From the NCBI GenBank assembly GCA_027066965.1, contig JAMOMT010000165.1, positions 1 to 6,507 of the forward strand: 6,507 bases of DNA, written 5' to 3'. The notes beneath the pieces are model-generated. The model was not told the origin of the DNA and did not search any database. It saw only the letters and a program-made list of their open reading frames with translations. This stretch comes from Archaeoglobaceae archaeon. Lineage in GTDB: Archaea > Halobacteriota > Archaeoglobi > Archaeoglobales > Archaeoglobaceae. This document shows positions 5,238 through 6,507 of this stretch, one piece after another (the stretch's first letter is position 1; each line of letters starts with the position of its first letter). Position numbers and translations under genes: made by a program.

Positions 5238-5699
5238 ATGAGTGACGTGAGTGTGCAGGATGGCGGAGAAATCAAACTTGGTCTCGTTGTTGCCGAATTT
5301 AATAGGGACATAACCTACGCGATGGAAATAGTTGCGAAGGAGCATGCTGAGTTTCTTGGAGCGAAGGTTACTGGAGTATTAAGAGTTCCGGGCGTTTTTG
5401 ACGCGCCGATAGCGATAAAGGAGATGCTACAGACAGATGTGGACGCTGTTGTGGCTATAGGGTGCGTTATTGAGGGAGAAACTGAACACGACGAAATAGT
5501 CGCACAGCATGCTGCAAGGAAGATAATGGATCTTAGCCTCGAGTACGGGAAGCCGGTAACTCTCGGAATAAGCGGTCCGGGCATGGGAAGAATTGCTGCT
5601 CATCAGAGGATAGACTACGCAAAGAGAGCGGTAGAAGCTGCAGTAAAGCTCGTAAGAAGGCTCAGGGCTTTCAGAGAGCAGATTAAGCAGACAGGGTAG
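5238..5699 (+). CDS. ribH: 6,7-dimethyl-8-ribityllumazine synthase
   Basis: Catalyses the penultimate step of riboflavin synthesis in the cytoplasm: 3,4-dihydroxy-2-butanone 4-phosphate plus 5-amino-6-ribitylaminouracil gives 6,7-dimethyl-8-ribityllumazine. The 153-residue protein is full length and assembles as pentamers or 60-meric capsids in the family. Visible motifs are AEFNRDITYAM (19-29, substrate-binding Phe21/Asn22), VPGVFDAPIAIKEML (50-64), GCVIEGETEHDEIV (75-88, catalytic His84) and GISGPGMGR (110-118), all in the archaeal form of the family. ATG 5238 gives about 11 residues before the first strand, slightly longer than some archaeal relatives, but agrees with the TATA spacing. It is followed after 8 nt by an aminotransferase gene, so the two are probably cotranscribed. 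The upstream inverted repeat may control it. Confidence 0.95.
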   Translation: MSDVSVQDGGEIKLGLVVAEFNRDITYAMEIVAKEHAEFLGAKVTGVLRVPGVFDAPIAIKEMLQTDVDAVVAIGCVIEGETEHDEIVAQHAARKIMDLSLEYGKPVTLGISGPGMGRIAAHQRIDYAKRAVEAAVKLVRRLRAFREQIKQTG

Positions 5700-5707
5700 A
5701 GGAGGTG
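5700..5707 (+). promoter_or_regulatory. Strong SD sequence abutting the aminotransferase start
   Basis: AGGAGGTG is a perfect anti-SD match but directly touches GTG 5708, and overlaps an in-frame GTG at 5705. Either a shorter register (GAGG 5699-5702, 5 nt from GTG 5708) is used, or the real start is further downstream; the in-frame ACG 5714 lies at the usual 6-nt distance. Confidence 0.65.
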
Positions 5708-6507
5708 GTGGCAACGAGTTTAGAAATAAACGAGAGAGTGAGGAGAGTTCAGCCTTCAGCAACTCTCGCCATATCGACCGAGGCGAAGAGGCTTGCAGCC
5801 GAAGGAAAACCAGTAATAAACATGGGGGTTGGAGAACCTGACTTTCCCACTCCAGAGCACATAGTTAAGGCCGCTGAGAAGGCGATGAAAGAAGGAAAGA
5901 CGTTTTACACTCCAGCAAAAGGGATCCCAGAACTTCTTGAGGCAATAGCCGACTACTATAGGCAGAGGGGCGTTGAAGTCGGATCTGAAAATGTCATAGC
6001 CACTCCTGGAGCGAAGTACGCGATATTCGAGGCAATGCTCGCAACTCTTAACGAAGGAGACGAAGTAATACTCCTTGACCCGAGCTGGGTGAGTTACGAG
6101 CCCTGCGTGACAATTGCAGGTGGAAAAGTCGTCTGGGTACCGCACTCCGAGGGTTTTGAGGACGCACCTATTGAGGAGTTCGTCACTTCTAGGACCAGAA
6201 TGATCGTGATAAACTCCCCGAACAACCCTCTAGGCGTGGTGTATCCGCTCAGCTTTCTCAAGAAAGTTAGAGACGTTGCAGTAGATAGAAATCTACTTGT
6301 GATGTCTGACGAGATATACGATAGGATCGTGTTTGATGCTGAATTCAAGAGCATAGCCACTCTCGACGGAATGGAGGACAGAACTATCATCATAAACGGG
6401 TTTTCGAAAACGTACTCTATGACAGGGTGGAGGCTCGGCTACGCCATAGCTCCTGAGGAGATAGTTAAGTACATGCTCCGCATCCAGTCCCACAGTGTAA
6501 GTCATCC
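5708..6507 (+). CDS. aspC: Class I PLP-dependent aminotransferase, aspartate aminotransferase-like (3' end outside window)
   Basis: A fold-type I aminotransferase, probably transferring amino groups between aspartate (or a similar amino acid) and 2-oxoglutarate. The first 266 residues are present; the family is usually about 380-400, so the small C-terminal domain with the second substrate-binding Arg is missing beyond the edge. Visible motifs are GVGEPDFPTP (40-49), YTPAKG (67-72), TPGAKYAIF (99-107), NSPNNPLG (169-176, with Leu where Thr is usual), SDEIYD (200-205) and GFSKTYSMTGWRLGY (231-245), with Lys234 forming the Schiff base with PLP. GTG 5708 was chosen as the canonical start closest to a workable SD; GTG 5705, GTG 5738 and non-canonical ACG 5714 are alternatives. 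It follows ribH by 8 nt, indicating an operon. Aromatic, glutamate or other specificity cannot be excluded. Confidence 0.9.
   Translation, partial: MATSLEINERVRRVQPSATLAISTEAKRLAAEGKPVINMGVGEPDFPTPEHIVKAAEKAMKEGKTFYTPAKGIPELLEAIADYYRQRGVEVGSENVIATPGAKYAIFEAMLATLNEGDEVILLDPSWVSYEPCVTIAGGKVVWVPHSEGFEDAPIEEFVTSRTRMIVINSPNNPLGVVYPLSFLKKVRDVAVDRNLLVMSDEIYDRIVFDAEFKSIATLDGMEDRTIIINGFSKTYSMTGWRLGYAIAPEEIVKYMLRIQSHSVSH

Noticed and set aside
5057..5245. 62-codon plus-strand ORF starting at TTG 5057
   Set aside because: It spans the divergent promoters, TATA boxes and inverted repeat, has a TTG start without SD, unusual composition and no recognisable motif.
1..6507. tRNA or rRNA genes, CRISPR arrays, transposases, integrases, attachment sites
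   Set aside because: None was seen on either strand; no regularly spaced repeats, tRNA-like cloverleaf or mobile-element proteins.

Overview
The window looks like chromosomal DNA of a thermophilic euryarchaeon, most like Archaeoglobales (Archaeoglobus/Ferroglobus/Geoglobus type). This rests on BRE/TATA-like promoters, anti-Shine-Dalgarno-matching GGAGGTG sites, heavy use of AGA/AGG and ATA codons, an AksA-type homocitrate synthase without the LeuA regulatory domain, and archaeal forms of arginyl-tRNA synthetase and lumazine synthase. The species is not proven.

Layout. 1-257: C-terminal end of a radical SAM/SPASM protein, cut by the window edge, followed by a T-rich presumed terminator. 258-432: AT-rich intergenic DNA with a TATA-like box about 27 nt before the next gene. 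433-3096: a likely three-gene operon of homocitrate synthase (aksA/nifV-like), a molybdate/tungstate-binding lipoprotein (modA-like) and the ABC permease (modB-like); no ATPase gene follows. 3132-4805: argS, probably leaderless from its own TATA box. 4832-5017, minus strand: an unrecognised 61-residue protein with four cysteines, an excellent SD and an excellent BRE/TATA. 5018-5237: the divergent control region, with a palindrome over the small gene's predicted start site and a 13-bp inverted repeat between the two promoters. 5238-5699: ribH, with an aspartate-aminotransferase-like gene 8 nt downstream that runs off the right edge.

How the parts fit. Homocitrate synthase together with molybdate uptake suggests a link to a homocitrate- or molybdenum-dependent pathway, though both also have other known roles. 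argS, ribH and the aminotransferase are housekeeping genes. A pattern emerges: the first genes of transcription units (aksA, argS, ribH) look leaderless, while internal genes and the small minus-strand gene carry strong SD sequences.

The points most worth following up are the start of modB (no canonical start codon where the first membrane helix should begin, but an SD placed for an in-frame ACG), a similar SD/ACG arrangement at the aminotransferase, the four-cysteine small protein with its operator-like palindrome, and the inverted repeat shared by the divergent promoters. I see no strong evidence for a wholly new multi-gene system here.
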